Shown here piece by piece: positions 8,568-16,696 of a stretch of 64,000 nt of DNA. Source of the DNA: DATBGO01 sp036558005 (GTDB lineage: Bacteria > Actinomycetota > Actinomycetes > Streptosporangiales > Streptosporangiaceae); NCBI GenBank assembly GCA_036558005.1, contig DATBGO010000139.1, positions 1 to 64,000 of the forward strand, read 5' to 3'. The stretch's first letter is position 1. The number at the start of each line of letters is the position of its first letter. Both the position numbers and the translations under genes were made by a program. The notes below the pieces were generated by a model, which ran no database searches, had not been told where the DNA came from, and saw only the letters and a program-made list of their open reading frames with translations.

Positions 8568-9686
8568 ATGGGCCTGGCACTTCAGGGGATGGTGTCACGA
8601 TTGTCCGATGGACGCGACGGGATGAACCGGCAGGCGCGCGTTCCGCTGCAACCACGCAACCGCAAGCGGTGGCTGGCCGCCGCGGGCGTGGCGGTCATCT
8701 GGGCATTCTTCGCGATCAAGGCGGGCTCGGTGCTGGCGGGCACCCTGCTGCTGGTGCTGATCGGTGCCGCGGCCGTGCTGCTGATGGTGGCGCTGCGCTC
8801 GCTGGGCATCAACCGCGACCACCCGTGGGTGCAGTGGCTGGCGGCCCGGCCATGGCGGGACGGCAGGGACGTGCTGCAGCTGGCGCTGCGGCACCTGCCT
8901 GAGGTGCTGATCATCACCCCGGGCGGGCGGCTGCTCGCGCCGAACTCGGTCGAGATCCGGATGAACCAGGCCGACCTGGACGCACTGACCGAGATGATGG
9001 ACATCGAGCTGGTCAACGCCAGCGCCACCGAGGCTTACCAGGGGCACATCAGGGCACGCTCGGCCAGCCTCGCCGGGGCCGGCCGGGTCGAGGTGAACGT
9101 CCTGGCCGACCCCGACGTCGCGCCAGGGCGCTACCGGCTGCGGCAGGGCAAGCCAGCCGGGCTGCGCGCGCCGCTGCCCCCGCTGCCTCCGCTCGGCCCG
9201 CCGCCGCCGGCCGAGCACCCGTCCTGGATGGGCTTGCCGGCCTCCCGCCCGCCCTCCCCCCAGCCCTCGCCCGCGCCATCTGGCGCGGGCGCGGGCCAGG
9301 CCAAGGCGCGGACCATCGTGGCGGAGACGGCGACCGTGGCCGCGCTCGCCCCGATCCCGCTGCTGCGGCTGGTCACCGACGGCCGGGTCGGCGAGACCCG
9401 GACCTCGCCCGCCCGGGCCGGGCGGGCCAGGGAGGCGGAGTTCCCGCTCCCGCCCGTCCCCACCGTGTCCCGGGTACACGCCGAGTTCACCTTCACCGGC
9501 GGCGAGTGGCACATCACCAGCCTCGGGCTCAACGGCCTGACGCTGAACGGGAACCGGCTGACCCAGCAGCACGTCATCAGGGACGGGGACATGATCGGCT
9601 GGGGCACCCAGCAGGGCGTGCCGCGGTCCCGGGTGGAGATCGGCAAGGACACGAACCTGCCCGCGCACCCCTGGTCGGCGAACTAA
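8568..9686 (+). CDS. Membrane-anchored FHA-domain protein
   Basis: This frame of 372 residues has two hydrophobic segments at about 36-53 and 56-76, a cytosolic middle (about 85-195), a Pro-rich linker (about 200-245), and a C-terminal FHA domain with VSRVHAEFTF, WHITSLGLNGLTLNG and a final IGWG strand. FHA domains bind phosphothreonine and usually serve Ser/Thr kinase signalling; no kinase gene lies in the window. The start is uncertain: ATG at 8622 (MNRQARVPLQ) would drop 18 poorly structured residues and is a good alternative. The gene 74 bases downstream is an unknown likely partner. Confidence 0.8.
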   Translation: MGLALQGMVSRLSDGRDGMNRQARVPLQPRNRKRWLAAAGVAVIWAFFAIKAGSVLAGTLLLVLIGAAAVLLMVALRSLGINRDHPWVQWLAARPWRDGRDVLQLALRHLPEVLIITPGGRLLAPNSVEIRMNQADLDALTEMMDIELVNASATEAYQGHIRARSASLAGAGRVEVNVLADPDVAPGRYRLRQGKPAGLRAPLPPLPPLGPPPPAEHPSWMGLPASRPPSPQPSPAPSGAGAGQAKARTIVAETATVAALAPIPLLRLVTDGRVGETRTSPARAGRAREAEFPLPPVPTVSRVHAEFTFTGGEWHITSLGLNGLTLNGNRLTQQHVIRDGDMIGWGTQQGVPRSRVEIGKDTNLPAHPWSAN

Positions 9687-9699
9687 GGCGCGCCTGGGT

Positions 9700-9737
9700 G
9701 TTATCGTCGCTCACATCGTAGAACTTGAGTCGATAAC
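9700..9737. promoter_or_regulatory. Inverted repeat GTTATCG...CGATAAC upstream of an unknown gene
   Basis: GTTATCG (9700-9706) and CGATAAC (9731-9737) are exact inverses separated by 24 bases in the gap between the FHA gene and the next gene. It could be an operator or a hairpin in the leader. No regulator is obvious. Confidence 0.3.
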
Positions 9738-9760
9738 GCGCCCGGGGGCAGTTACTTGGG

Positions 9761-10600
9761 ATGGCCCAGCTCGCTATCTGGTCAGCCGCACGCCGGGAAT
9801 GGCTGAACTGCTCACCTGATGAGATCACCTGGCTGGACCGGCAGCTGCTGAGTGAGGGCAAGGACACCACCTTGCACCGCTCGCCGCGCTGCCCTGGGCT
9901 GCGTTACGTGCACTACCGGTGGGAGCTATTCAGCCGGGACACCACCCACCGGGTGTACCTGGCACCGTACCCGGGCGGGTCCGGGGTGGACCCGCAGAGC
10001 GTGCGGACCACGGCCAGGCACGTGCTGCCGATGGCGCCCGAGCGGTATGAGACCGTGCCGGTCCGGCTCGAAGCCGGGCAGTGGCTGATCAGCGTCGGCA
10101 AGTGGATACTGCCGCTGTGCGTGGACGTGCCCTCGCCGCGGCGCGGCCAGCCGACGGTACCGATCAGCGGCGGGCAGGCCCGGACCCAGGAAGGCGCCCG
10201 GGCGGCGGGCCAGGGCAGCCCCGACAGCCCGCCGCTGGCGGACGCGGTGACGCGGGTGCGCGCGTTCTTCGACCGCAACAGCACCGCCCGGCTGGCGATC
10301 GCCTACCTCTACCAGGACTTCATCCTCGGCGCGGTGGCACCGCAGGCGGTGCCGATGATGGACGTGGCCATCGCGCTGGACCTGAGCGGCGACGGCGCGG
10401 TCTCCGACTACAAGAAGGAGCTGCAGCGCCGGATCTGGAACGAGCAGCGGCACCAGCGGGAACTGCCCGAGTTCCTGCTCGCCAACGGCCTGATCGGCCC
10501 GGCCGACCTGGACCAGGCCAAGAAGCTCGCGGTCGAGAACGAGCGCACCGGCCGCACCGAGACCGCCCGCAAGCGGCTGCGCTACCGCCCGAAGAAATAA
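9761..10600 (+). CDS. Conserved-looking hypothetical protein downstream of the FHA gene
   Basis: A 279-residue soluble protein with no signal peptide or membrane segment. The N-terminal half (about 1-130) is rich in Trp, Tyr and Arg, ending near GQWLISVGKWILPLCVDVP, and looks like a compact beta-rich domain. After a Gly/Ser/Pro linker (130-165) the C-terminal half is helical and charged and ends in RKRLRYRPKK. I do not recognise a family. Normal codon use and position 74 bases after the FHA gene suggest the two work together. Confidence 0.75.
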   Translation: MAQLAIWSAARREWLNCSPDEITWLDRQLLSEGKDTTLHRSPRCPGLRYVHYRWELFSRDTTHRVYLAPYPGGSGVDPQSVRTTARHVLPMAPERYETVPVRLEAGQWLISVGKWILPLCVDVPSPRRGQPTVPISGGQARTQEGARAAGQGSPDSPPLADAVTRVRAFFDRNSTARLAIAYLYQDFILGAVAPQAVPMMDVAIALDLSGDGAVSDYKKELQRRIWNEQRHQRELPEFLLANGLIGPADLDQAKKLAVENERTGRTETARKRLRYRPKK

Positions 10601-10640
10601 CCGGCGACCGCCCGGACCGGCCTCGGCGATGACGCGTGGT

Positions 10641-10862
10641 TCATTCGCCCGCGGTGTCCTCGGCCGCCCAGCGAAGCAGGTCGCCTGGCTGGCACTTGAG
10701 CACCTCGCAGAGCGCGGCGAGCGTCGTAAAGCGCACCGCCTTGGCGCGGCCGTTCTTGAGCACCGCCAGGTTGGCGGGCGTGATCCCGACGCGGTCCGCG
10801 AGCTCGCCCACCGACATCTTCCGCCTGGCCAGCATCACGTCGATGTCGACGATGATCGGCAT
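10641..10862 (-). CDS. Small XRE/Cro-type DNA-binding protein of a DUF2975 pair
   Basis: A 73-residue single-domain helix-turn-helix protein (MSVGELADRVGITPANLAVLKNG, then a LAALCEVLKCQPGDLL motif), close to YozG/Cro-CI-type repressors. Its ATG overlaps the TGA of the upstream DUF2975 gene by one base (TGATG), so translation is coupled. This membrane protein plus tiny XRE pair is a recurrent module in actinobacteria and Firmicutes. The palindrome upstream of the pair is the likely binding site. Confidence 0.88.
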   Translation of the reverse strand: MPIIVDIDVMLARRKMSVGELADRVGITPANLAVLKNGRAKAVRFTTLAALCEVLKCQPGDLLRWAAEDTAGE

Positions 10863-11353
10863 CAGATCATCTCGTCCAACTCGGCCTGCATCTGCGCCGC
10901 TTCGACGTCGCGGGCGACGGCCTGGGCGAGCAGCATCCGCAGCACGAGCACGATGAGCGCGACTCCCAGGATGGCCAGGCCAATCCCGCCCATGATGAGG
11001 GTGACACCCGGGTCGTCCCGCTGGCCGGGCGCATTCAGGGCCGTGACCGCGAACCACACGAGAGCAGCCGCAACGATCGCGCCGATGATGACGTCCACGT
11101 ACCGGAAGGCGGCGTGGGAGAAGACGGTTCCGCGTCGCACCATCGTTACCAGTCGCCACACACAGACCAGGGCGACCTGGGCCGCCCCGATGCCCAGGAT
11201 CGTGATCACGCGCAGCGGGGTCAGCGGGAGCGACCCGTCCTCCGGGTCGTTCCCGCTGACCAACGCCCACAACATCAATGCCTGTACGAACACGGTGCCG
11301 GTGAGCACCACCACGAGCACGCCGCGCAGCGCGCGCACTGTCAGTTTTCCCAT
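10862..11353 (-). CDS. DUF2975 membrane protein
   Basis: A 163-residue protein with four hydrophobic segments at about 10-30, 48-68, 88-106 and 120-141 and a charged C-terminal tail. The central VTMVRRGTVFSHAAFRYVD between segments 2 and 3 is typical of DUF2975. The family has no defined biochemistry; it is often paired with a small XRE regulator, as here. It is first in the two-gene operon. Confidence 0.82.
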   Translation of the reverse strand: MGKLTVRALRGVLVVVLTGTVFVQALMLWALVSGNDPEDGSLPLTPLRVITILGIGAAQVALVCVWRLVTMVRRGTVFSHAAFRYVDVIIGAIVAAALVWFAVTALNAPGQRDDPGVTLIMGGIGLAILGVALIVLVLRMLLAQAVARDVEAAQMQAELDEMI

Positions 11354-11384
11354 GGCTCACCCTTCTATCGAGCTGCGATGGGAA

Positions 11385-11403
11385 CCTATCGAACTTCGAT
11401 AGG
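11385..11403. promoter_or_regulatory. Perfect 19-bp palindrome upstream of the DUF2975-XRE operon
   Basis: CCTATCGAA-C-TTCGATAGG is a perfect inverted repeat with 9-bp arms and a single central base, 32 bases before the DUF2975 start. A second, imperfect copy of the half-site (CTATCGA...CGATGG, 11365-11381) lies closer to the gene. Two adjacent sites suggest cooperative binding, most simply by the XRE protein of the operon. Confidence 0.65.
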
Positions 11404-11698
11404 TGAAGCAAGGGCTGGACCGAAAGGACGGCAGACGGTCTCGCACCATGGCGGGATGCCGCCGCCCCTCTCCGAGCCCGCCCATCATGAACGGTGCTGT
11501 AGGCAGCTAAGCGGACGCGGAACCACGATGGCGAAAGTCTTGCCAACGGTGCCCGTAGTCACGGACTGGCTTGGAACTGTGCCTGCACACCGCCCGGCGC
11601 GAGGCTGATCGGGGAGGTATGTCCTGGGCGTATGGTGGCCCAGATCAGGGGCACAAGGCCCCCTGGCGTGCAACTAAGTGGCACTAGGCTTAGACGCC
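11404..11698. other. Gap of 295 bases between the DUF2975 promoter and the HAD gene
   Basis: No gene is convincing here. Two short plus-strand frames exist: 26 codons from an ATG at 11528 (MAKVLPTVPVVTDWLG...) and 22 codons from an ATG near 11617 that follows GGGGAGGT. The second has a good ribosome site but no recognisable sequence. Both may be relics or a leader for the HAD gene. Confidence 0.3.
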
Positions 11699-12400
11699 AT
11701 GTGCGCGCTCCTGGTCCTGTGGGACATCGATCATACTCTGATCGAGAATCATGGCGTCAATAAGAAGACGTACGCGCTGGCGTTTGAGCTGCTGACAGGT
11801 CAGCGTGCGGAACACCCCGCGCGCACGGAAGGACGCACCGAACCGGAAATAATGCGGAATATGTTGCTTGCTCATCGAATCGAGCCGACTCCCGATTATG
11901 TTTCCCGCTTCCCGGCAGTTCTTGAGTCCGCTACGCTGTCAACGGCAAATACGCTCCGCGAATATGGCCACGAATTGCCGGGCGCACGCGATGCCCTTAC
12001 CGCGCTAAAGGCTTTTCCGGGAATTCTTCAGTCGGTGCTGAGCGGGAACATCAGGCCGAACGCCATCGCAAAACTATCTGTATTCGGTCTTACGGAATTC
12101 ATAGATTTCGAGATTGGCGGGTATGGTTCCGACGATGACGTAAGAGCTAATCTAGTTCGTGTTGCGCAGGAACGAGCTACTGTCAAGCACGGCGTTAAGT
12201 TCGATAAGAGAAATACGATCTTGATCGGGGATACGCCCCGCGATGTGCAAGCAGGCCAGAACGGCGGCGCGTATGTGATAGCTGTCGCGTCCGGCTCTGA
12301 CAGCATGGATGCGTTGCGGGCAGAGGGTGCAGACATTGTACTGCCCGATCTCCGGAGCACGGACGCCCTTGTGCAGGCGGTCACGGCTTTCAGGAGCTAG
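11699..12400 (+). CDS. HAD-superfamily phosphatase-like hydrolase
   Basis: A 233-residue HAD protein with motif I LWDIDHTLI (nucleophile and acid/base Asp), motif II as LSGNIR, and the motif III-IV region KRNTILIGDTPRDVQAG. The cap sits between motifs I and II, as in phosphoglycolate phosphatase-like members. The ATG at 11699 places the DxD motif close to the N-terminus as in relatives; a GTG at 11678 is in frame. Codon use is much less GC-rich than its neighbours (many A/T third positions), which suggests acquisition from a lower-GC donor. Substrate is unknown. Confidence 0.82.
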   Translation: MCALLVLWDIDHTLIENHGVNKKTYALAFELLTGQRAEHPARTEGRTEPEIMRNMLLAHRIEPTPDYVSRFPAVLESATLSTANTLREYGHELPGARDALTALKAFPGILQSVLSGNIRPNAIAKLSVFGLTEFIDFEIGGYGSDDDVRANLVRVAQERATVKHGVKFDKRNTILIGDTPRDVQAGQNGGAYVIAVASGSDSMDALRAEGADIVLPDLRSTDALVQAVTAFRS

Positions 12401-12985
12401 GCGCTAGCTTTCGCAACAGCAGCCTTGATCGCTGCAGACCTCTGCCGCCAGAAGTTCGATTGCTCGATGGACGAGGAAACCTCCCATACGCGCCCAAAAC
12501 TATGAAGGTACATATCGAAAAAGTCCCCTCCGTCCATTCGGCGCAGATGAAGAATGGGGGCCATATAACCGTACATTCCATAGATATGCTGATTCACCAG
12601 CATCTTATAACCGCTGATGGCGATTCTTGCCTCATTGCTCGAATTCCTCGCGTTTGCTGGTTCCGGCGATAATAGCGGCACCCTCGATATACGATTCAAA
12701 CGCTTCGAGGTCATTACGGAGGACTGCAGTCGCAGCTTGATGGTTGATAATCTCAAAGCAGATGCGCTCGGGCACCGATACTGTCATGCCGTTGAGCTGC
12801 CCGAATATCTCTGCCGCCCTGTCCTGGTAGCTGCGACCGGGATACTGCTCGGCCAGCGCCACGAATGCAAGTCCTCGTTCTAGTGTCAGCGACGCCGAGG
12901 TGAATTCTGCGTAGAGGAAACTAGGATCTTGCTCCGGGTTATCTGGGTACAGTTCCTCAGCAGCCTCAGCCGAACGTGTAACCTC
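12397..12985 (-). pseudogene. Broken C-terminal part of an XRE/TPR-type regulator gene
   Basis: A frame open from 12985 to 12632, bounded upstream by a TAG and with no plausible early start, encodes the tail of a tetratricopeptide regulator: DPSFLYAEFTSASLTLERG, LAFVALAEQYPGRSYQDRA and ICFEIINHQAATAVLRNDL. It stops at KREEFEQ. A second frame then stays open to 12397 and includes MLVNQHIYGMYGYMAPILHL and a Trp/Phe-rich stretch that I cannot assign. No helix-turn-helix is left. The gene is truncated at its 5' end and probably frameshifted; the tail may be a different fragment. It overlaps the HAD gene's 3' end by 4 bases and shares its lower GC. Confidence 0.6.
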
Positions 12986-13118
12986 CTACCCTCGCCTGGG
13001 CTGCCCGTATCCACACCCCAGGCTCCCCCGAGGTTCCCCCGGCACCCCCATCCTTATCCCCTCCGAGCCGTCCAGGCGGGCCCCGCTACGTGGGGCAAAG
13101 CGTGCCACAGGTCGTCGG

Positions 13119-13655
13119 CTAAGCTTTGTTCTCTTGGCGCTTGGCCATGATGTCGAATGTCATCGCACCGGCTGACATCTTGCACACTTCTTGCCAGCCC
13201 CATCGCGGGTAGATGTCCCGTGCTTTCGCCTGGGGGTGGGCGCACAACGTCGCGAACTGCTCGGTGCGCCCAGCCAGCAGGCCTTCCATCAGCTGCCTGG
13301 CGTACCCATTGCCGCGGAAGGGCCGGCGTACGATCAGCTCGACCACGAAGAACATCGCCGACTGCACGATCTCCTCCGGAGGAGGCGGGTCGCAGGGGCC
13401 TGGCAGCCACTGGCCAGGGCCATAGGTGTAGCCGAAGACATAACCGGCCGGCTGGTCATCTACGCTGCCCACCAGCAGCGTGAACCCGTCCGCGCTCACC
13501 TGGCGCTGCGTCCGCTCGGTAAACGCCTGCCTGCTGAAAACCGGGTTGCCCTCGTAGGGTTCCTCGGCATATTCGGTCTCGTAGATGCTGGCAAGGGTGT
13601 CCAGCAGTTCGGAGGCACCATTCCCGTCGTGCCGCCGCAGGCGCAGATCAGGCAC
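13119..13655 (-). CDS. GNAT-family N-acetyltransferase
   Basis: A GTG at 13655 preceded by GGAGG gives 178 residues starting VPDLRLRRHDG. The GNAT core is seen as MFFVVELIVRRPFRGNGYARQL, where RPFRGNGYA is the acetyl-CoA-binding R/Q-x-x-G-x-G/A loop, followed by a C-terminal beta strand region (YPRWGWQEV). The acceptor is unknown. It begins 13 bases after the XRE/TPR regulator stop, so the two form an operon. The gap 12986-13118 downstream is pyrimidine-rich and shows no gene. Confidence 0.85.
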   Translation of the reverse strand: MPDLRLRRHDGNGASELLDTLASIYETEYAEEPYEGNPVFSRQAFTERTQRQVSADGFTLLVGSVDDQPAGYVFGYTYGPGQWLPGPCDPPPPEEIVQSAMFFVVELIVRRPFRGNGYARQLMEGLLAGRTEQFATLCAHPQAKARDIYPRWGWQEVCKMSAGAMTFDIMAKRQENKA

Positions 13656-13668
13656 ACATCCTCCAGGA

Positions 13669-15081
13669 TCAGTGGCCGCACAGCCCGGCCATGATCTCAC
13701 GGCACCTGGCCACGCCCGATACATCCATGTATGACTGGAGGGCATCGCGGGCATCAGCCAGCCGTTCGAGCATCCGCACCGACGTGACCTGGGTAAGAAG
13801 CGGCAGCGCCCCGTGTACAACGGCCAGCGATTCCTCTACCTGACCCGACCGTGCCAGTGACTCAGTCAGCAGCGCGGTATACACCGCCTTGTTCCGGGCG
13901 TAAGTTCCTGGATGGTCCACGACCTGCCGGAAGGCTGCGACAGCGCGGTCATGCTGACCTATGCGAGCTGCGCAGATTCCGTCGAGCCCGGTCAACTCCA
14001 GCTCGTTGAAGAACCGGAACCATGAGGGCGCCTCGGTGCTCGGACTGGCCCGCTCAATCAACCGCCACGCGCTCCGGCGACTGTCCTGCAGCGCCTGTCG
14101 ATCACCGCGCTGCGAGGCGGCCCGCGCGATACGCATCGTCAGCAGCGAGTGCAGCCGCGGATCGGTTCCGCTCGCATCCGACAGCGCCGCTTCGGCCAGG
14201 TGGGCAGCCTCGTCTGGCCGGTCCAAGTGGGTGGCCTGCATGCTCATATTGCTCAGGACATGAACGCGCATTCGCTTGTCATTTGCAACGTGCGCGAAAT
14301 ACAGCGCGTCCTTGTACAACCGCGCGGCCCGCGCCTGCTGGCCGGCGTCATGGGCGACCCAGCCGGCGCAGGCGTTCAGCTCACCCAGGATCCGGTGAAC
14401 CCGAGTCTCAGCCCACGGGGACAGCGACACATTCCCGAGTTGGTCAGCGATGCTCCGTACCCGCCGTTCGGCCAGGTCGGCAAGCGCCCCGCCGCCGTAC
14501 CGGTCATCAAGCGCGTACAGGTCAGACACCACGTCAGCAGGATCCAGCCTCGTCACATCGACCGGACCCGGCTCCGCGCCGCCAGCAACACCCGGAATCA
14601 GGCTGATCACGATCGCCTTCCCGAACTCCCGCCGCCGCACCGCACCTCCCGGCCGCGTCTTGTCGCCGTTTCCGGCAGGCTTGCGCTTGACCAGATCGTC
14701 CAGGCCCTGGGGGGCTAATCCGGCCAGCAGCCGGGGAACGCCGAACCCGTCCACGATCCCCAGCACGGTCTGTATCGTCGGTGTCTTGCTCTTGGCGTGT
14801 ATCAGCCGTGATATCTGGGCCTGCGACACGCCAGCGGTATACGCGAGCTGCGCCTGAGCAGCCCCGGTCTCCCGGTAGATCGCTGCCAGCACCAGATCCC
14901 ACTGCCACCGCGCCAGGGCTTCGCGCACCTTCGGCTCAAACCAGAACTCCAGCGGCAGTATGACCCGCCCGGCCTGCTCTGGATGCTCGCGGTCGGTTAC
15001 CAGGCACGGGTTGCACACGTCCCCGCTGGTGTAACGGCTCAGCATTCCCCCGCACCGGGCGCATGCCCGAGAACTGCTCAT
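13669..15081 (-). CDS. Zinc-ribbon, helix-turn-helix and TPR regulator
   Basis: A 470-residue protein. Residues 7-26 hold CxxC-x12-CxxC, a zinc ribbon. Residues about 50-105 form an XRE helix-turn-helix (GAAQAQLAYTAGVSQAQIS, with RLIHAKSKTP). From about 165 to the end are TPR-like helical repeats (HRILGELNACAGWVAHDAG, RVHVLSNMSMQATHLDR). This is the actinobacterial HTH-plus-TPR type, often sensing a peptide or metabolite. Its start is preceded by AAAGGG. It is co-transcribed with a GNAT acetyltransferase and divergent from a DUF574 methyltransferase, so it may control both sides. Confidence 0.88.
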   Translation of the reverse strand: MSSSRACARCGGMLSRYTSGDVCNPCLVTDREHPEQAGRVILPLEFWFEPKVREALARWQWDLVLAAIYRETGAAQAQLAYTAGVSQAQISRLIHAKSKTPTIQTVLGIVDGFGVPRLLAGLAPQGLDDLVKRKPAGNGDKTRPGGAVRRREFGKAIVISLIPGVAGGAEPGPVDVTRLDPADVVSDLYALDDRYGGGALADLAERRVRSIADQLGNVSLSPWAETRVHRILGELNACAGWVAHDAGQQARAARLYKDALYFAHVANDKRMRVHVLSNMSMQATHLDRPDEAAHLAEAALSDASGTDPRLHSLLTMRIARAASQRGDRQALQDSRRSAWRLIERASPSTEAPSWFRFFNELELTGLDGICAARIGQHDRAVAAFRQVVDHPGTYARNKAVYTALLTESLARSGQVEESLAVVHGALPLLTQVTSVRMLERLADARDALQSYMDVSGVARCREIMAGLCGH

Positions 15082-15231
15082 GGTTACAACCCTTTCACGT
15101 GGCGTGCGCAGTTCATACGTTCCCGCATAAACCAGGCCGCCAGATCCATGCCTGCCAGGGTCGCGTCCACCAGCTCGTGGACGGCACGCTCACCATCAAC
15201 GTCCGACACCCACTACGAGGTAAGCCACGCA

Positions 15232-16317
15232 ATGCCCACCGACTTGCCACCTCCGATCAACCCCGCACACACGACTTCCGCTCCCGGACCCGAGCTGCAA
15301 GGTAGCGGCACGATGGGCCATGATCAACTTGCGGCCCTGTGCGAGGATTTCCCGCAGTTCCAGGTATGGCGTGAGGACTGCTCTGGCCGGGTCCGGTATG
15401 TGGCGCGCCGCCGAATGCCGGGCCAGCACCCGCATCTGGTGATCACCGATGACCTGGAAGAATTGCGCGCGGTGCTGGCCGGCGCACCGCCAGCCCCGGC
15501 AAGGCGTACGGCTGCCGGCTGGGGGGTGCAGCGGTTTGATCCGGATGTGGCGCACCCGGCCCGTGTCTACGGCTGCTGGCTGGGGTCCAAAGACAACTAT
15601 CCAGCAGACCGTCAGGCCGCCGAGGACGTCGCGGCGCGCCGTCCGCAGGTGGTGGCAAGTGCGCGGGCGAACCGGGCGTTCGGGGCGCGGGTAGTTCGGT
15701 TCCTGGCCGGCCAGCGGGAGATCACCCAGTTCGTTGACATTGGCGCGGGTTTGCCGGCCGCCGAGGCCACCCACCAGGTCGCCCAGGACATCACCCCCGG
15801 GGCGCGGGTCGTCTACGTTGACCATGATCCGCTCGTGCTCACCCATGCCCGCGCGCTGCTGACCAGCAGCCCCGAAGGCCGTTGCGACTACGTGGACGCT
15901 GACCTGCGCGACCCGAAGGCGATCCTGCAGGAGGCGGCGCGGACGCTGGACTTCACCCGCCCGGTCGCGGTTCTGCTGCTTGCTGTTGCGCATTTCCTGG
16001 CTGATGCTGATGACCCGGCCGGGGTGGTGGCGGCGCTGGCGGCCGGGTTAGCCCCAGGGAGCTTCATCGCCCTGTCCCACCTGACGGCGGACTTCGCCCC
16101 CGAGCAGGTGGCCGCCGGGGTGACGGCCTATAACGCCCGGGTGCCGGCCGGGATCACCGCCCGCAGCCACGCCCAGGTCAGCGCCTTGCTCGGCGGTCTG
16201 GGACTGGTCCCGCCCGGCGTGGTGCCGGTCACCGAATGGCGGCCCGGGCACGCGGGCTGGCCCGGCCACGGCGGCGACCTGTACGCCGGGGTGGCCGTAG
16301 TGCGGCGGCCCCGGTGA
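15232..16317 (+). CDS. DUF574-family SAM-dependent methyltransferase with an N-terminal extension
   Basis: A 361-residue protein from the ATG at 15232, behind GAGG. Residues about 30-85 form a small domain (LCEDFPQFQVWREDCSGRVR). The DUF574 methyltransferase follows with ARVYGCWLGSKDNYPADRQA, the SAM-binding FVDIGAGLP and the acidic VVYVDHDPLVL. The family is very common in actinobacteria and its substrates are mostly unknown. Its stop overlaps the next gene by GTGA. It is divergent from the zinc-ribbon XRE/TPR gene. Confidence 0.87.
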   Translation: MPTDLPPPINPAHTTSAPGPELQGSGTMGHDQLAALCEDFPQFQVWREDCSGRVRYVARRRMPGQHPHLVITDDLEELRAVLAGAPPAPARRTAAGWGVQRFDPDVAHPARVYGCWLGSKDNYPADRQAAEDVAARRPQVVASARANRAFGARVVRFLAGQREITQFVDIGAGLPAAEATHQVAQDITPGARVVYVDHDPLVLTHARALLTSSPEGRCDYVDADLRDPKAILQEAARTLDFTRPVAVLLLAVAHFLADADDPAGVVAALAAGLAPGSFIALSHLTADFAPEQVAAGVTAYNARVPAGITARSHAQVSALLGGLGLVPPGVVPVTEWRPGHAGWPGHGGDLYAGVAVVRRPR

Positions 16318-16568
16318 CCAGCAGCGAGCCCGATGACGCGGCCCGGTGGCGGGAGGCCGCCGAGCTGCGCGGCGAGCACCCGAAGTGGGTGGTGATATGG
16401 CTGGCCCCCGCCGGGCGGTTCCGTGCCTACCGGCGGCTGCCCGGCGCGCGCCGCGACACCGCGCTGAGCGACCCGACCGCCGCCGGGCTGGCCGATCAGA
16501 TCACCCGGGCTGAGCAGGCCGCCCGGTCACCAGCCAGCACCAGCGACCAAGCCATGAATGACCCGTGA
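16314..16568 (+). CDS. Small conserved partner of the DUF574 methyltransferase
   Basis: An 84-residue protein starting at a GTG that overlaps the methyltransferase TGA. The core AAELRGEHPKWVVIWLAP followed by RFRAYRRLPG resembles small actinobacterial proteins found near regulators and DUF574 genes; it also resembles the N-terminal extension of the gene just before it. Function is unknown. The overlap implies coupled translation. Confidence 0.75.
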   Translation: MTSSEPDDAARWREAAELRGEHPKWVVIWLAPAGRFRAYRRLPGARRDTALSDPTAAGLADQITRAEQAARSPASTSDQAMNDP

Positions 16569-16587
16569 TCACGCGGCTGTCGTGATC
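16567..16587. terminator. Hairpin overlapping the stop of the small partner gene
   Basis: GATCACG-(7)-CGTGATC is a perfect 7-bp stem that begins at the stop codon and is followed by gttacctgtt. It is a reasonable terminator for the methyltransferase operon. Confidence 0.5.
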
Positions 16588-16626
16588 GTTACCTGTTAGC
16601 CCTCGCGCAGTCTTGCTGCGCAGTGT

Positions 16627-16667
16627 GAAGGCCCGGCGTGTAGTCGCCAAACCGCCGCCGGGCCTTC
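16627..16667. terminator. Long perfect hairpin between the methyltransferase operon and the SBP gene
   Basis: gaaggcccggcg and its exact inverse cgccgggccttc form a 12-bp stem with a 17-base loop. It lies 30 bases before the SBP start, so it could end upstream transcription or control the SBP leader. Confidence 0.55.
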
Positions 16668-16696
16668 GCCTCCCTACCGAGAGGTGGTTTCTGATT

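Noticed and set aside
10641..11353. XRE-DUF2975 pair as a toxin-antitoxin system
   Set aside because: DUF2975 is a four-helix membrane protein without toxin features and the order and sizes fit the known regulator-membrane module better.
11528..11687. Two short plus-strand frames of 26 and 22 codons before the HAD gene
   Set aside because: No recognisable sequence or conservation evidence; recorded only as content of the gap.
16627..16667. Possible riboswitch before the SBP gene
   Set aside because: Only a single perfect hairpin is visible, with no conserved riboswitch core that I can identify.
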